A program made the translations under genes and the position numbers. The notes below the pieces were generated by a model. That model saw nothing but the letters and a program-made list of their open reading frames with translations, ran no database searches and was not told the DNA's origin. A DNA stretch of 64,000 bases from Klebsiella aerogenes. GTDB taxonomy: Bacteria; Pseudomonadota; Gammaproteobacteria; Enterobacterales; Enterobacteriaceae. Location of the stretch: the NCBI GenBank assembly GCA_029027985.1, contig CP119076.1, positions 1,302,001-1,366,000 on the forward strand, in the 5' to 3' direction. Positions 12,748-22,127 of this stretch are shown in pieces; within the stretch, counting starts at the first letter, position 1, and the number at the start of each line of letters is the position of its first letter.

Positions 12748-12941
12748 GCCGAAGGTTGCGCTAGCTCCTGTTCCGCCAAACCCGTCAACTGTGCCACCAG
12801 CGCGGGAGCGAGGCCGTTGTTTAACATCACGGCGGCGATGCGCAGCGCTTCCTCTTTACGGCCTTCCGTTAGACCCTCTTGTCGACCCTGAATGAGTCCG
12901 CGTTCCAGTCCCTGCTGTTCAAGATATTCAGCAATCGTCAT
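12744..12941 (-). CDS. Candidate intragenic RpnS antitoxin (internal start in rpn)
   Basis: Within the rpn gene, in the same frame, AAGGAG (minus strand, 12953–12948) lies six bases before an ATG at 12941. That is a better ribosome site than the one before the full-length start. Translation from it would give a 65-residue protein, [10 protein letters not shown]... to the shared C-terminus, equal to the variable Rpn C-terminal domain. Published work on E. coli Rpn loci shows such small products (RpnS) bind and inhibit the full-length nuclease (RpnL). That this gene does the same is inference from the ribosome site, position and family. Confidence 0.65.
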   Translation of the reverse strand: MTIAEYLEQQGLERGLIQGRQEGLTEGRKEEALRIAAVMLNNGLAPALVAQLTGLAEQELAQPSA

Positions 12942-13667
12942 TAACGTCTCCTTGTGCTGCGGCGTACGGCGCGCCAGCTCGCGAATAAACTTTACCGGTT
13001 CGTGGGTGTTGCCCGCCAGTACCAGGTAGTGCATCAGCGCCTGCACCTGTGTTTCTGTTGCTAATCCCGTCAATAATAATGCGCCCAGTTTGTCGAGTAA
13101 CTGCGCGAGATCGCGTTGTCGAATATGTTTTTGTAGTAATTCCAGCGTCGCCATGCGCTGGTGGGTCGCAATTTCATCATCCGGTATGATGGTGATATCC
13201 GCCAGCGGAAATTCGCCGTGGTAGAGGTGGGTTGCCACCTCCGGGGCGGCAAACTCATCCAGCCAGCGCATGGAGAACGGGTAGGGGCTTACCAGACCGT
13301 GGTAGAAAAGAATAGGGATTACTAACGGGAGCTTATCGTGTCCGGCATCAAGGTGACGTTGCATTGCGGCCACGGCATAGCGCATCAGACGAAAGGCCAT
13401 GTGTCGATCAGGGCTGCTTTGGTGTTCGATCAGGGCGTAAATATAGCCCTCGCCAGCGGTGGTTTGCAGCGAGTAGAGAATATCGGAATAGTAAGGTCTC
13501 AGATCTTCTTCAACAAAATTGCCTGATTCTAAATGTAGCGTATGCAGATCGCAGATTTCCTGAAGCAGTTCAGGAAGATAAATCTGCAGAAAGTCGCGCG
13601 CGGTATCCGGATGAGAGAGGTAGGTTTTGAATACTGCGTCATGCGGCGTGGAAGGGGCTTTTTTCAT
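12744..13667 (-). CDS. Rpn-family PD-(D/E)XK nuclease (full-length, RpnL type)
   Basis: The 307-residue protein belongs to the recombination-promoting nuclease family (formerly transposase_31/YhgA-like). It opens [19 protein letters not shown], the conserved N-terminus. A nuclease core is visible as D62 in YYSDILYS and E81-x-Q83 in ALIEHQS. The C-terminal part, from about residue 243, is variable and carries short GLxxG-type repeats ([20 protein letters not shown]), a family hallmark. E. coli Rpn proteins are DNA endonucleases whose toxicity is used against phage and is held in check by their own separately translated C-terminal domain; this gene has a matching internal start at 12941. The ATG at 13667 has a modest GGA site. 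The gene sits between hda and arsC, neighbours in E. coli, so it is an insertion. Confidence 0.85.
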   Translation of the reverse strand: MKKAPSTPHDAVFKTYLSHPDTARDFLQIYLPELLQEICDLHTLHLESGNFVEEDLRPYYSDILYSLQTTAGEGYIYALIEHQSSPDRHMAFRLMRYAVAAMQRHLDAGHDKLPLVIPILFYHGLVSPYPFSMRWLDEFAAPEVATHLYHGEFPLADITIIPDDEIATHQRMATLELLQKHIRQRDLAQLLDKLGALLLTGLATETQVQALMHYLVLAGNTHEPVKFIRELARRTPQHKETLMTIAEYLEQQGLERGLIQGRQEGLTEGRKEEALRIAAVMLNNGLAPALVAQLTGLAEQELAQPSA

Positions 13668-13802
13668 TGGCAATCCGTCCAGTGGATAGAGGTGATGGAC
13701 GGACAGTAGCACCGCTATTCTGGCGTCGGGGATTTGCGCGCCAATTCTGGAAGCAGCCGCGAGAAAAATTGCGCCGCGGGCAAGGCCGGCGGCGCGTGAG
13801 GT

Positions 13803-14162
13803 TTAATTGACGATTTCCAGCACCTGTTCCGGCGGTCGCCCGATGCGCGCCTGGCCGTGGCTGACGACGATGGGGCGCTCGATCAGTTTCGGGTTATCCA
13901 CCATCGCTTTAATCAACGCCTCTTCGCTGAGCTGCGGGTCGGCGAGATTGAGCGACTTATACAGATCTTCTTTCTGGCGCATCAATTCACGAGCGCTAAC
14001 CATATTCAGCATCTTAAGCAGCTGACGCAGCGTCGCGGCATCCGGCGGCGTTTCCAGGTACAGCACCACTTCAGGGTCGATGCCGTTAGCCTTCAATAGG
14101 CTGAGCGTATCGCGGCTCTTTGAACAGCGTGGGTTGTGATAAATTTTTACCGCGTCAGACAT
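13803..14162 (-). CDS. arsC: ArsC-family glutaredoxin-dependent reductase (YfgD)
   Basis: The 119-residue thioredoxin-fold protein matches E. coli YfgD, an arsenate-reductase homologue. The catalytic cysteine is in HNPRCSKSRDTL (C13), and the conserved ERPIVV near residue 94 is present. It follows bepA by nine bases and is read after it, so the two form an operon. No other ars gene is near, and a true role in arsenate reduction is uncertain; the symbol follows common annotation of YfgD. Confidence 0.85.
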   Translation of the reverse strand: MSDAVKIYHNPRCSKSRDTLSLLKANGIDPEVVLYLETPPDAATLRQLLKMLNMVSARELMRQKEDLYKSLNLADPQLSEEALIKAMVDNPKLIERPIVVSHGQARIGRPPEQVLEIVN

Positions 14163-14171
14163 GAGGTCTCC

Positions 14172-15635
14172 TTACGATTTCTGATAGGGGCGGAATCTTT
14201 CCTGCAGCTGGCGCAGCTGATCGATACGCGCATCGTAGCGCGCCTGCTGCAAACTGCCCAATTTCACTTGCGCACTTGCGCCACTCAACAGGGATATAGC
14301 CTGGTCGAGTCTTCCAACCAGCGCCATCCCTTCGGCTCGCGCCGCCAGTTCCTGGTCGCGATGACCCAACGCAGCTTCCGCCTGCGCCAGCAAATCCCAA
14401 CCGTTGCTGTCATCTTTATTATTAAAGGTGTAGCGATTGAGAATGGTGGCGGCTTCAGCGGGTTGCCCGCCCTGCACATAGGCGTTGGCGAGGTTTAACT
14501 GCAGCACCGGATCCGTGCGGATCTCTTTGGCGTTTTTCAGACGGTTAATCGCGTCAGTGGTCTTTTTCTGTCCAAGATCGATATCGGTGGCAAGATCAAG
14601 ATACCAGGCATTTTGCGGGTCGGCGCTCAGCAGAGGCTGTAGCGTTTTCCGCGCCTGATCGTAGCTGTTACTCTCCATTGCCAGCAACGCGCGGCCATAT
14701 TGCGCGGCGTGCTGTTCGCGGATATTTCCCTTCGACCAGGCATCAAGCAGGTCGCTACCGAGCTTATTTTGCCCGGAGTTGTACATACCGAGGGTACGGG
14801 CCTTGGCGAGATAGAAATCAGCGGAGGACTGGACGACGACCGGGCTCATCTGGTTGGCGCGGTTACGGGCATCAGCCAGACGGCTCTCAGGCAAGGGGTG
14901 CGTCAGCAGCATTTCCGGCGGACGGGAAGAATAACGTGATTCATCGAGCAGTTTGCCCATAAACGCGGGCATCGCCTGGGGATCGAACCCGGAGCGTTGC
15001 AGCACCTGAATACCGATACGGTCGGCCTCTTCCTCATTCTGCCGGGTGAAGCTAATCATCCCTTGCTGCGTGCCGGCAAGGGTGCCGGTCAACGCCGCCA
15101 TCCCCGCCTGCGGGCTGGCCATCGCCAGAAGAATTGAGCCCAGCGCGCCAACCCAGGTCAGCGGCGCGCTACGTTTTTGGTCTTCCATGGCGCGCGCCAG
15201 GTGGCGTTGAGTAACGTGCGAGATTTCGTGCGCCATGACCGACGCCAGCTCGCTTTCGTTATCGGCGTAACGGAACAGCGCTGAGTGCAGCACCACGTTG
15301 CCGCCGAAGAAAGCAAAGGCATTAATCTGATCGTTGTTAATCAGATAAAAGTGGAACGGCGTGCGCACGGAGTTAGCGTGAGCGACCAGGCGCATGCCCA
15401 ATCCGTTAATATATTGCACCAGCAACGGGTCGTTAATCAGCGGCGCGCTGCCGCGCAGCTGGCGCACGTAGTAATCCCCCATTTGCATTTCCTGACCAAT
15501 GGAAAGCGTGCTTCCTGCCGAGGTGCCCATATCCGGCAGGGTATCCGCCGAGTCAGCAGCAGCAGGTAATATCGTCCCCAGCGTCAGCGATGCGACGATG
15601 GCGGCCACCAGCGTTTTCTTTAACTGCCTGAACAT
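14172..15635 (-). CDS. bepA: Periplasmic beta-barrel assembly protease BepA
   Basis: BepA (YfgC) is an M48 zinc metallopeptidase with chaperone function that helps LptD maturation and degrades stalled BAM substrates. The 487-residue precursor has a signal peptide (basic start, hydrophobic core to about residue 27 with AAA–DS cleavage). The zinc motif is in [13 protein letters not shown] (near 135–147) and the third ligand in NEEEADRIG (near 200). The C-terminal half is helical with TPR-like repeats ([17 protein letters not shown] and following). The gene heads the bepA–arsC operon. Its E. coli counterpart is sigma-E controlled; I did not verify a promoter here. Confidence 0.96.
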   Translation of the reverse strand: MFRQLKKTLVAAIVASLTLGTILPAAADSADTLPDMGTSAGSTLSIGQEMQMGDYYVRQLRGSAPLINDPLLVQYINGLGMRLVAHANSVRTPFHFYLINNDQINAFAFFGGNVVLHSALFRYADNESELASVMAHEISHVTQRHLARAMEDQKRSAPLTWVGALGSILLAMASPQAGMAALTGTLAGTQQGMISFTRQNEEEADRIGIQVLQRSGFDPQAMPAFMGKLLDESRYSSRPPEMLLTHPLPESRLADARNRANQMSPVVVQSSADFYLAKARTLGMYNSGQNKLGSDLLDAWSKGNIREQHAAQYGRALLAMESNSYDQARKTLQPLLSADPQNAWYLDLATDIDLGQKKTTDAINRLKNAKEIRTDPVLQLNLANAYVQGGQPAEAATILNRYTFNNKDDSNGWDLLAQAEAALGHRDQELAARAEGMALVGRLDQAISLLSGASAQVKLGSLQQARYDARIDQLRQLQERFRPYQKS

Positions 15636-15858
15636 AACCTCTGTCCTGTAATGTGGGTGTGCCAGTTTGACCGATTGCGCGGCCTAATGTTCCCGGACCG
15701 CAGACTCTGCGAGTTTAGCTGTCGTTGAGAGCGTTGAAAATATGATATTCGCACAGTTGTGTCTGTTTGTGGCGTAGCCAATAAAAAGCGAAGTCTTTTT
15801 TGTGACACTTAGATACAATTCTTCGGATTGTTGCGATTTGCGCTTCAGGGAAGGTTTT

Positions 15859-16923
15859 ATGCTTGAGATGTTAATGCAGTGGTATCGCCGTCGATTCAGC
15901 GATCCGGAGGCGATAGCGCTGCTGGTGATTTTGCTGGCTGGCTTCGGCATTATGTTCTTTTTCAGCGGCCTGCTGGCGCCGCTGCTGGTGGCCATCGTGC
16001 TGGCCTATCTGCTGGAGTGGCCGACTATTCGCCTGGAGCGTATTGGTTTGTCGCGTACCTGGGCGACGTCGCTGGTATTGGTGCTGTTCGTCGGTATTTT
16101 ACTGCTGATGGCGTTTGTTGTGATGCCGGTGGCCTGGCAGCAGGGGATTAATCTCATCCGCGATATGCCGGGAATGCTCAACAAGCTTTCTGATTTCGCC
16201 GCCACGCTGCCGCGACGCTACCCGGCGCTGATGGACGCCGGTATCATTGATGCGATGGCCGACAATATGCGCAATCGTATGTTGACCGTCGGCGATTCGG
16301 TGGTGAAGTATTCGCTCGCCTCACTGGTAGGGTTGCTGACGCTGGCAGTCTATCTGGTGTTAGTGCCGCTGATGGTCTTCTTCCTGCTAAAAGATAAGCA
16401 GCAGATGCTGAATGCCGTGCGTCGTATCCTGCCGCGTAATCGCGGCCTGGCGGGGCAGGTGTGGAAGGAGATGAACCAGCAGATCACCAACTATATCCGC
16501 GGTAAGGTGCTGGAGATGATTGTCGTCGGCGTCGCCACGTGGATCGGCTTCATCCTTTTTGGTCTCAACTACTCGTTGCTGCTGGCGGTGCTGGTAGGCT
16601 TCTCGGTGCTGATCCCCTATATCGGCGCGTTTGTGGTGACCATTCCGGTCGTTGGCGTGGCGCTGTTCCAGTTTGGCGCTGGCACCGAGTTCTGGAGCCT
16701 GTTTGCGGTGTATCTGATTATCCAGGGGCTGGATGGCAACCTGTTGGTGCCGGTGCTGTTCTCGGAGGCGGTAAATTTGCATCCGTTGGTTATCATTCTA
16801 TCGGTGGTGATTTTTGGCGGGCTGTGGGGCTTCTGGGGCGTCTTCTTCGCTATTCCGCTCGCCACGCTGATTAAAGCGGTGGTGCATGCCTGGCCGGATG
16901 GGATGGTTATCGAAGACGACTGA
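15859..16923 (+). CDS. perM: AI-2E family transporter PerM (YfgO)
   Basis: Inner-membrane protein of 353 residues, the same length as E. coli PerM, with about eight hydrophobic segments and a long amphipathic loop between the second and third groups. It contains the family stretch LVGFSVLIPYIGAF near residue 247. AI-2E-family members have been linked to quorum-signal or ion export; the substrate of PerM is not settled. The ATG at 15859 has GGAAGG upstream; a longer open frame starting at 15802 lacks one. In E. coli the hyf hydrogenase operon lies between perM and bcp; here only a terminator does. Confidence 0.92.
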   Translation: MLEMLMQWYRRRFSDPEAIALLVILLAGFGIMFFFSGLLAPLLVAIVLAYLLEWPTIRLERIGLSRTWATSLVLVLFVGILLLMAFVVMPVAWQQGINLIRDMPGMLNKLSDFAATLPRRYPALMDAGIIDAMADNMRNRMLTVGDSVVKYSLASLVGLLTLAVYLVLVPLMVFFLLKDKQQMLNAVRRILPRNRGLAGQVWKEMNQQITNYIRGKVLEMIVVGVATWIGFILFGLNYSLLLAVLVGFSVLIPYIGAFVVTIPVVGVALFQFGAGTEFWSLFAVYLIIQGLDGNLLVPVLFSEAVNLHPLVIILSVVIFGGLWGFWGVFFAIPLATLIKAVVHAWPDGMVIEDD

Positions 16924-16951
16924 CGCGCAGGGTTGCGCGGGTAGGATCAAA

Positions 16952-16988
16952 AAAGATGCCGGGCGAGGTATGACCCCCCGGCATCTTT
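16952..16988. terminator. Bidirectional terminator between perM and bcp
   Basis: AAAGATGCCGGG (16952–16963) and CCCGGCATCTTT (16977–16988) form a 12-pair stem with A and T flanks, able to end transcripts of both convergent genes. Confidence 0.85.
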
Positions 16989-16998
16989 CATTCAACCG

Positions 16999-17469
16999 TT
17001 ACGCGCTTTCTTTCAGCCAGTTCAGCACCACGTCGTGGTGATTGCTGGTTTTGAAGTTATCAAACACATGTTCGATTTTGCCATCGGCGTCGACGAGGAA
17101 GCTAATACGGTGAATACCGTCGTAGGTTTTCCCCATAAAGGATTTTTCGCCCCAGACGCCGAACTGTTCGCAGACCTGATGATCTTCATCAGACAACAGC
17201 GTAAAGTTCAGCAGCTCTTTTTCGGCGAAACGGGACAGCTTTTCTGGTTTATCGGTGCTGATACCCAGAACTTCCACGCCCGCTTTTTTCAGGTCGTCCA
17301 TATTATCGCGCAAACCGCACGCCTGTACGGTGCAGCCCGGGGTCATGGCTTTCGGGTAAAAATAAACCAGAACACGCTGTCCCTGGAAGTCGGTTAAATT
17401 TACTTCCTCGCCGTCCTGGTCCGGTAAGCTAAATTTCGGTGCAATATCACCGGCTTTCAGTGGGGTCAT
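16999..17469 (-). CDS. bcp: Thiol peroxidase Bcp
   Basis: Bcp is an atypical peroxiredoxin that reduces hydrogen and organic peroxides with thioredoxin. The 156-residue protein has the peroxidatic and resolving cysteines in TPGCTVQACGLRD, five residues apart (C46 and C51). FYPKAMTPGC and the later conserved Arg region also match. It begins three bases after the gcvR stop, so gcvR–bcp is an operon. Confidence 0.97.
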   Translation of the reverse strand: MTPLKAGDIAPKFSLPDQDGEEVNLTDFQGQRVLVYFYPKAMTPGCTVQACGLRDNMDDLKKAGVEVLGISTDKPEKLSRFAEKELLNFTLLSDEDHQVCEQFGVWGEKSFMGKTYDGIHRISFLVDADGKIEHVFDNFKTSNHHDVVLNWLKESA

Positions 17470-17472
17470 TAG

Positions 17473-18042
17473 TTAAACTCCATCCTGTTCTTCATGCTGT
17501 GAATAATTAACGATGTTAATACTGCCTTGTGCGCTCAGTTCTGTACATAGCGCTTTGAACGCTTGCTCGATATTTGTCGTGTTTTGCGAGGCAGGACTGT
17601 GAGCGGTAATCTGAATAAATAGCTGAGCGGCGTCTTTATCATCCCCTGGTTGGGTACGGGAGACCAGTTCGGCGATATTCATATTCCACGTGTCGCACAG
17701 CGCGGTAAAGCGCTCGATGATGTGCGGTGAGTCCGGTACCTCTACCTGGATCCACACGGTATTGGGCATCGCCTGCGGCGGCCGGGCGGAGGTGCGCTTC
17801 ATTACGATCAGCAAATCCAGCTCGGCTCCTTTTAACGGCAGCGTTGATTCGATCAGGTTAATCGCGTTCCACGAGCCGGAAAGCAGCATAATAAACGTGA
17901 ACTCATCGCCGAGCATGGCCAACCGGCTGTCTTCAATGTTACAGCCGCAGCTGCTGACGTGGCGAGTGATTGTGTTTACGATGCCGGGGCGGTCTGCGCC
18001 CAGAGCGGTAATCACCAGATAGTGTTGTAATGAGGCTGTCAA
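17473..18042 (-). CDS. gcvR: Glycine cleavage system transcriptional repressor GcvR
   Basis: GcvR is a cytoplasmic ACT-domain protein that binds the activator GcvA and blocks the gcvTHP operon when glycine is low. The protein has two ACT-like halves: HYLVITALGADRPGIVN at the N-terminus and TVWIQVEVPDSPHIIE from about residue 93. I chose the TTG at 18042, preceded by AGGAAG at good spacing, because it yields 189 residues and an N-terminus (LTASLQHYLVI) like E. coli GcvR, which also starts with TTG. A longer ATG-initiated frame from 18108 would add 22 unconserved residues. Confidence 0.93.
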   Translation of the reverse strand: MTASLQHYLVITALGADRPGIVNTITRHVSSCGCNIEDSRLAMLGDEFTFIMLLSGSWNAINLIESTLPLKGAELDLLIVMKRTSARPPQAMPNTVWIQVEVPDSPHIIERFTALCDTWNMNIAELVSRTQPGDDKDAAQLFIQITAHSPASQNTTNIEQAFKALCTELSAQGSINIVNYSQHEEQDGV

Positions 18043-18195
18043 ACCTGTTCTTCCTTTAAAAAGGTGAGGTAACATTAGGAAAGCATAAAAAAAACCAGCG
18101 TACAACATCCCAGATGGCGTTGGGTCTCTTGCTTTTATTGCAGCACCAAACGTAACATTGAGAATCTTGTCCCACTTCTGCTCTGAGGATGGCCC

Positions 18196-19074
18196 ATGTT
18201 CACGGGAAGTATTGTAGCGCTTGTTACGCCGATGGATGATAACGGTAATGTCTGCCGGTCAAGCCTGAAAAAACTGATTGATTACCATGTCGCCAACGGA
18301 ACCTCGGCGATTGTTTCGGTAGGGACTACCGGGGAATCCGCAACGTTAAGCCATGAAGAACACGGCGACGTGGTGATGATGACCCTCGAGCTGGCCGATG
18401 GCCGCATTCCAGTCATTGCAGGTACCGGGGCAAATGCCACCGCAGAGGCGATCAGCCTGACCAAGCGTTTCAACGATAGCGGCGTTGTCGGCTGCCTGAC
18501 GGTCACCCCTTATTATAACCGTCCGACCCAGGAAGGCCTGTTCCAACACTTTAAAGCTATCGCTGAACATACTGACCTGCCGCAAATTCTGTATAATGTG
18601 CCGTCCCGTACCGGTTGCGATATGCTGCCGGAAACCGTCGGCCGTCTGGCGGAAATTAAAAATATTGTCGGCATTAAGGAAGCAACAGGGAACTTAAGTC
18701 GTGTTCACCAGATCAAAGAGCTGGTTTCAGACGACTTTATTCTGCTGAGCGGCGATGACGCGACCGGCATGGATTTTATCCAGCTTGGCGGCGTCGGCGT
18801 GATTTCCGTAACGGCGAACGTCGCTGCGCGTGAAATGGCTGACATGTGCCGGCTGGCGATGGCGGGGCAATTTGCGCAAGCGCGTGCGATTAACCAGCGT
18901 CTGATGCCGCTGCATACAAAATTATTTGTCGAACCCAACCCGATCCCAGTCAAATGGGCTTGTAAGGCGTTGGGACTTGTAGCGACCGACACGCTGCGCC
19001 TGCCGATGACGCCGATTACCGAAACAGGTACTCAGGCGGTCACCGCAGCGCTGAAGCATGCCGGTTTGCTGTAG
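18196..19074 (+). CDS. dapA: 4-hydroxy-tetrahydrodipicolinate synthase
   Basis: DapA condenses pyruvate with aspartate semialdehyde, the first step of lysine/diaminopimelate synthesis. The 292-residue TIM-barrel protein matches E. coli DapA: substrate loop [14 protein letters not shown] (near residue 43), Tyr of [10 protein letters not shown] (near 133) and the Schiff-base lysine in [11 protein letters not shown] (near K161). A modest GAGG precedes the ATG. bamC follows 16 bases later in the same operon. Confidence 0.98.
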   Translation: MFTGSIVALVTPMDDNGNVCRSSLKKLIDYHVANGTSAIVSVGTTGESATLSHEEHGDVVMMTLELADGRIPVIAGTGANATAEAISLTKRFNDSGVVGCLTVTPYYNRPTQEGLFQHFKAIAEHTDLPQILYNVPSRTGCDMLPETVGRLAEIKNIVGIKEATGNLSRVHQIKELVSDDFILLSGDDATGMDFIQLGGVGVISVTANVAAREMADMCRLAMAGQFAQARAINQRLMPLHTKLFVEPNPIPVKWACKALGLVATDTLRLPMTPITETGTQAVTAALKHAGLL

Positions 19075-19090
19075 AGTTTAGGGAGATTTG

Positions 19091-20125
19091 ATGGCTTACT
19101 CAGTACAGAAGTCGCGCCTGGCGAAGGTTGCGGGTGTTTCGCTGGTTTTACTCCTCGCGGCCTGTAGTTCTGACTCGCGCTATAAGCGTCAGGTTAGCGG
19201 CGATGAGGTTTATTTAGAGGCGACGCCGCTCAGTGAACTTCACGCCCCGGCGGGGATGATCCTGCCGCTGCAGACTGGCGACTACAACATTCCGGTCGCT
19301 ACCAGCACCGGCGCGGTAGGCAAAGCGCTGGATATTCGTCCGCCGGCTCAGGCATTAGCTCTGGTCAGCGGCGCGCGTACCCAGTTTAATGGCGACACCG
19401 CCACGTTGATGGTGGAAAACAGCCGCAGCGGTTCCTTGTGGGCGCAGGTTGTCAGCATCGTTCAGGCGAAAAACTACACCATCACCAAGCGTGACGATGC
19501 AGGCCAGACGCTGAATACCGATTGGATAGAGTGGAACCGCCTTGATGAAGACCAGCAGTACCGTGGTCGCTATCAAATCTCCGTTAAGCCGCAGGGCTAT
19601 CAGCAAGCGGTGGTGGTGAAACTGGTGAACCTGGAGCAGGCGGGCAAACCCGTGTCTGACCCGGCTTCGCTGCAGCGTTATAGCACCTCCATGCTGAACG
19701 TGATCTCTTCCGGTCTCGATACCAACGCGACTAATGCGCAGAACGCGGCGCAGAGAAGCGCTGGCGCGACCTTCGACGTGCAGAGTGCGGCGGATGATAC
19801 CGGTCTGCCGATGCTGGTAGTGCGCGCGCCGTTCAATATGGTTTGGCAGAAGCTGCCGGCTACGCTTGAAAAAGTGGGCATGAAAGTGACCGACAGCACT
19901 CGTTCTCAGGGCAGCATGGCCGTGACCTACAAGCCGCTGTCCGACAGCAGCTGGCAGGAACTGGGCGCAAGCGATCCGCAGCTGGTGTCTGGCGATTATA
20001 AACTGCAGGTCGGCGACCTCGATAACCGCAGTAGCCTGCAGTTTATCGACCCGAAAGGCCACACGCTGACGCAGTCGCAAAATGACGCCCTGGTAGCCGT
20101 ATTCCAGGCCGCATTTAACAAGTAA
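19091..20125 (+). CDS. bamC: Outer-membrane assembly lipoprotein BamC
   Basis: BamC (NlpB) is a lipoprotein of the BAM complex that inserts outer-membrane beta-barrels. The 344-residue precursor has a lipoprotein signal ending in LLLAACSS, with acylation at C25, and the unstructured N-terminal segment that binds BamD follows ([16 protein letters not shown]). Two helix-grip domains occupy the remainder. The ATG at 19091 follows GGGAG; a TTG one codon earlier is unlikely. It matches E. coli BamC in length and across its sequence. Confidence 0.97.
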   Translation: MAYSVQKSRLAKVAGVSLVLLLAACSSDSRYKRQVSGDEVYLEATPLSELHAPAGMILPLQTGDYNIPVATSTGAVGKALDIRPPAQALALVSGARTQFNGDTATLMVENSRSGSLWAQVVSIVQAKNYTITKRDDAGQTLNTDWIEWNRLDEDQQYRGRYQISVKPQGYQQAVVVKLVNLEQAGKPVSDPASLQRYSTSMLNVISSGLDTNATNAQNAAQRSAGATFDVQSAADDTGLPMLVVRAPFNMVWQKLPATLEKVGMKVTDSTRSQGSMAVTYKPLSDSSWQELGASDPQLVSGDYKLQVGDLDNRSSLQFIDPKGHTLTQSQNDALVAVFQAAFNK

Positions 20126-20126
20126 T

Positions 20127-20156
20127 AAAAAGGGCTGGAGCAATCCGGCCCTTTTT
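20127..20156 (+). terminator. Terminator of dapA–bamC
   Basis: AAAAAGGGCTGG, loop AGCAAT and CCGGCCCTTTTT form a 12-pair stem with one G–T pair, ending in a T run. Confidence 0.9.
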
Positions 20157-20167
20157 AATGTATAGTG

Positions 20168-20183
20168 ACGCAAACGTGTGCGT
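20168..20183. promoter_or_regulatory. PurR operator of purC
   Basis: ACGCAAACGTGTGCGT matches the PurR consensus ACGCAAACGTTTGCGT at 15 of 16 bases. It lies 84 bp before the purC start, the expected place for purine repression. Confidence 0.92.
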
Positions 20184-20266
20184 AGCCACATAATCCGGCA
20201 ATGTTCACGATCTTGTGTACAGGCGGAAACGTAATTTTTTGGCTTAATATCACTGGAGTGGTGAAG

Positions 20267-20980
20267 ATGAAAAAGCAAGCTGAGTTGTATCGTGGTAAAG
20301 CGAAGACGGTATACAGCACCGAAAACCCGGACCTGCTGGTACTGGAATTCCGTAACGATACGTCAGCAGGTGATGGCGCCCGCATCGAACAGTTCGATCG
20401 TAAAGGCATGGTGAACAACAAGTTCAACCATTTCATTATGAGCAAACTGGAAGAAGCCGGTATCCCGACCCAAATGGAAGCGCTGCTTTCCGATACTGAA
20501 TGCCTGGTGAAAAAACTGGATATGGTGCCGGTTGAGTGTGTGATCCGTAACCGCGCTGCCGGTTCGCTGGTTAAGCGCCTGGGTATCGAAGAAGGCATCG
20601 AACTGACTCCTCCGCTGTTCGACCTGTTCCTGAAAAACGACGCCATGCACGACCCGATGGTCAACGAATCCTACTGCGAGACTTTCGGCTGGGTGAACGA
20701 AGAAAACCTGGCGCGCATGAAAGCGCTCAGTTACAAAGCCAACGACGTACTGAAAAAGTTGTTCGATGACGCCGGTCTAATCCTGGTCGACTTCAAGCTG
20801 GAGTTCGGTCTGTTCAACGGCGAAGTGGTGCTCGGCGACGAGTTCTCCCCGGACGGCAGCCGTCTGTGGGATAAAAACACCCTTGATAAAATGGACAAAG
20901 ATCGCTTCCGCCAGAGCCTCGGCGGCCTGATTGAAGCTTACGAAGAAGTGGCCCACCGCCTGGGCGTTAAACTGGACTAA
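20267..20980 (+). CDS. purC: SAICAR synthetase
   Basis: PurC joins aspartate to CAIR with ATP, giving SAICAR in purine synthesis. The 237-residue protein has the SAICAR synthetase signatures: YRGKAKTVY near the N-terminus, [13 protein letters not shown] (near residue 84) and [11 protein letters not shown] (near 170). The ATG at 20267 has GGAG seven or so bases upstream (ACTGGAGTGGTGAAG). The extension to 20201 is not conserved. Regulation is by PurR at 20168. Confidence 0.98.
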   Translation: MKKQAELYRGKAKTVYSTENPDLLVLEFRNDTSAGDGARIEQFDRKGMVNNKFNHFIMSKLEEAGIPTQMEALLSDTECLVKKLDMVPVECVIRNRAAGSLVKRLGIEEGIELTPPLFDLFLKNDAMHDPMVNESYCETFGWVNEENLARMKALSYKANDVLKKLFDDAGLILVDFKLEFGLFNGEVVLGDEFSPDGSRLWDKNTLDKMDKDRFRQSLGGLIEAYEEVAHRLGVKLD

Positions 20981-20988
20981 TTCCCCCC

Positions 20989-21017
20989 GCGCCGGAAGAT
21001 TCAGCATCTTCTGGCGC
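20989..21017 (+). terminator. Terminator-like hairpin after purC
   Basis: GCGCCGGAAGAT and ATCTTCTGGCGC pair around a TCAGC loop, with one G–T pair; a pyrimidine-rich tract (TCTTCTTGTTG) follows. Confidence 0.7.
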
Positions 21018-21082
21018 TCTTCTTGTTGTTTCCTGTGGTAATCCTGCGCTGAACCGCCTACGATCTCTCTTATTCGTGAATA

Positions 21083-21225
21083 TATACCCTAAATAATTTG
21101 AGTTGCAGGACAAAACGGCTAGCCGTTTTGAACAGTGCTTGCGCTGGCCCCGTAGGGGCGAGGCCGAAGGCCGAGTCACGCGGCGACGCAGGGAATCCCC
21201 TGCAACTTGAAGTATGACGGGTATA
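21083..21225. repeat. Palindromic mobile-type repeat (MITE/ERIC-like) before ypfJ
   Basis: The 143-bp element is bounded by imperfect inverted repeats: its left end TATACCCTAAATAATTTGAG and the reverse complement of its right end (TATACCCGTCATACTTCAAG) share TATACCC, several central bases and then AGTTGCAGG. Inside lies the perfect 20-bp palindrome CAAAACGGCTAGCCGTTTTG (21111–21130) and the smaller palindromes CCCCGTAGGGG and GGCCGAAGGCC. No reading frame is present. I remember elements with these TATACCC/GGGTATA ends as dispersed in enterobacterial genomes. Its right end supplies a TATAAT 15 bases before the ypfJ ATG. Confidence 0.75.
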
Positions 21226-21242
21226 ATGGATTAGAGGTGCTT

Positions 21243-22118
21243 ATGCGCTGGCAAGGGCGTCGCGAAAGCGACAATGTGGAAGACAGACGTAGTGATTCGG
21301 GTTCGCCGCTGGGCGGCGGTGGCGGTGGTTTCCGTATTCCAAGCGGTAAAGGCGGTATTGTCCTGCTGATTATCGTGCTGGTTGCGGGCTATTACGGCGT
21401 GGATTTAACCGGCATGCTGACCGGCGAACCCATGCCTCAGCAGCAGACGTCGACGCAACGCTCCATCAGCCCGAAAGATGATGAAGCGGCGAAGTTTACC
21501 TCTGTTATTCTGGCGACAACCGAAGATACCTGGGGACCTATCTTTGAGAAGATGGGGCGTCAATATGTCCAGCCGAAACTGGTTATGTATCGCGGCGCGA
21601 CGCGTACCGGCTGTGGTACCGGGCAATCAGTGATGGGTCCGTTCTACTGCCCGACGGACAGTACGGTCTATATCGACCTGTCATTCTACGATGAAATGAA
21701 AAACAAACTCGGCGCTGGCGGCGACTTTGCGCAGGGTTACGTGATCGCTCATGAAGTCGGCCACCACGTGCAGAAACTGCTCGGCATCGAGCCGAAGGTA
21801 CGCCAACTGCAACAGCAGGCCTCGCAGACCGAAGTGAACCGCCTGTCAGTGAAAATGGAGCTGCAGGCTGACTGCTTCGCAGGCGTCTGGGGAAATAACA
21901 TGCAAAAGCAGGACATCATGGAAACGGGCGACCTGCAGGAAGCGCTGAACGCCGCCGAGGCGATTGGCGACGACCGCCTGCAGGAGCAGAGCCAGGGCCG
22001 CGTGGTGCCGGACAGCTTCACCCATGGTACCTCTCAGCAGCGCTATACATGGTTCAAACGCGGTTTCGACAGCGGCGATCCGGCGCAGTGCAACACCTTC
22101 GGCAGTTCGCTTCGCTAA
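21243..22118 (+). CDS. ypfJ: Neutral zinc metallopeptidase-like protein YpfJ
   Basis: The 291-residue protein matches E. coli YpfJ (UPF0042-unrelated; zinc_peptidase/KPN family). It begins with a charged N-terminus, [18 protein letters not shown], then a glycine-rich linker and one hydrophobic segment ([17 protein letters not shown], about residues 37–53), so it is a single-pass inner-membrane protein with its main domain in the periplasm. The zinc motif HEVGHH is near residue 170 and the third ligand region [12 protein letters not shown] near 202. Physiological substrates are unknown. The ATG at 21243 follows AGAGG; the upstream DNA is the repeat at 21083–21225. Confidence 0.9.
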   Translation: MRWQGRRESDNVEDRRSDSGSPLGGGGGGFRIPSGKGGIVLLIIVLVAGYYGVDLTGMLTGEPMPQQQTSTQRSISPKDDEAAKFTSVILATTEDTWGPIFEKMGRQYVQPKLVMYRGATRTGCGTGQSVMGPFYCPTDSTVYIDLSFYDEMKNKLGAGGDFAQGYVIAHEVGHHVQKLLGIEPKVRQLQQQASQTEVNRLSVKMELQADCFAGVWGNNMQKQDIMETGDLQEALNAAEAIGDDRLQEQSQGRVVPDSFTHGTSQQRYTWFKRGFDSGDPAQCNTFGSSLR

Positions 22119-22127
22119 CGCTTGCCG

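Noticed and set aside
14172-15635. bepA as an ordinary TPR protein only
   Set aside because: The HEISH zinc motif and the third-ligand glutamate are intact, so it is the protease BepA.
19355-20278. 307-codon open frame opposite bamC
   Set aside because: Shadow frame running through the bamC terminator and PurR site, with no plausible start.
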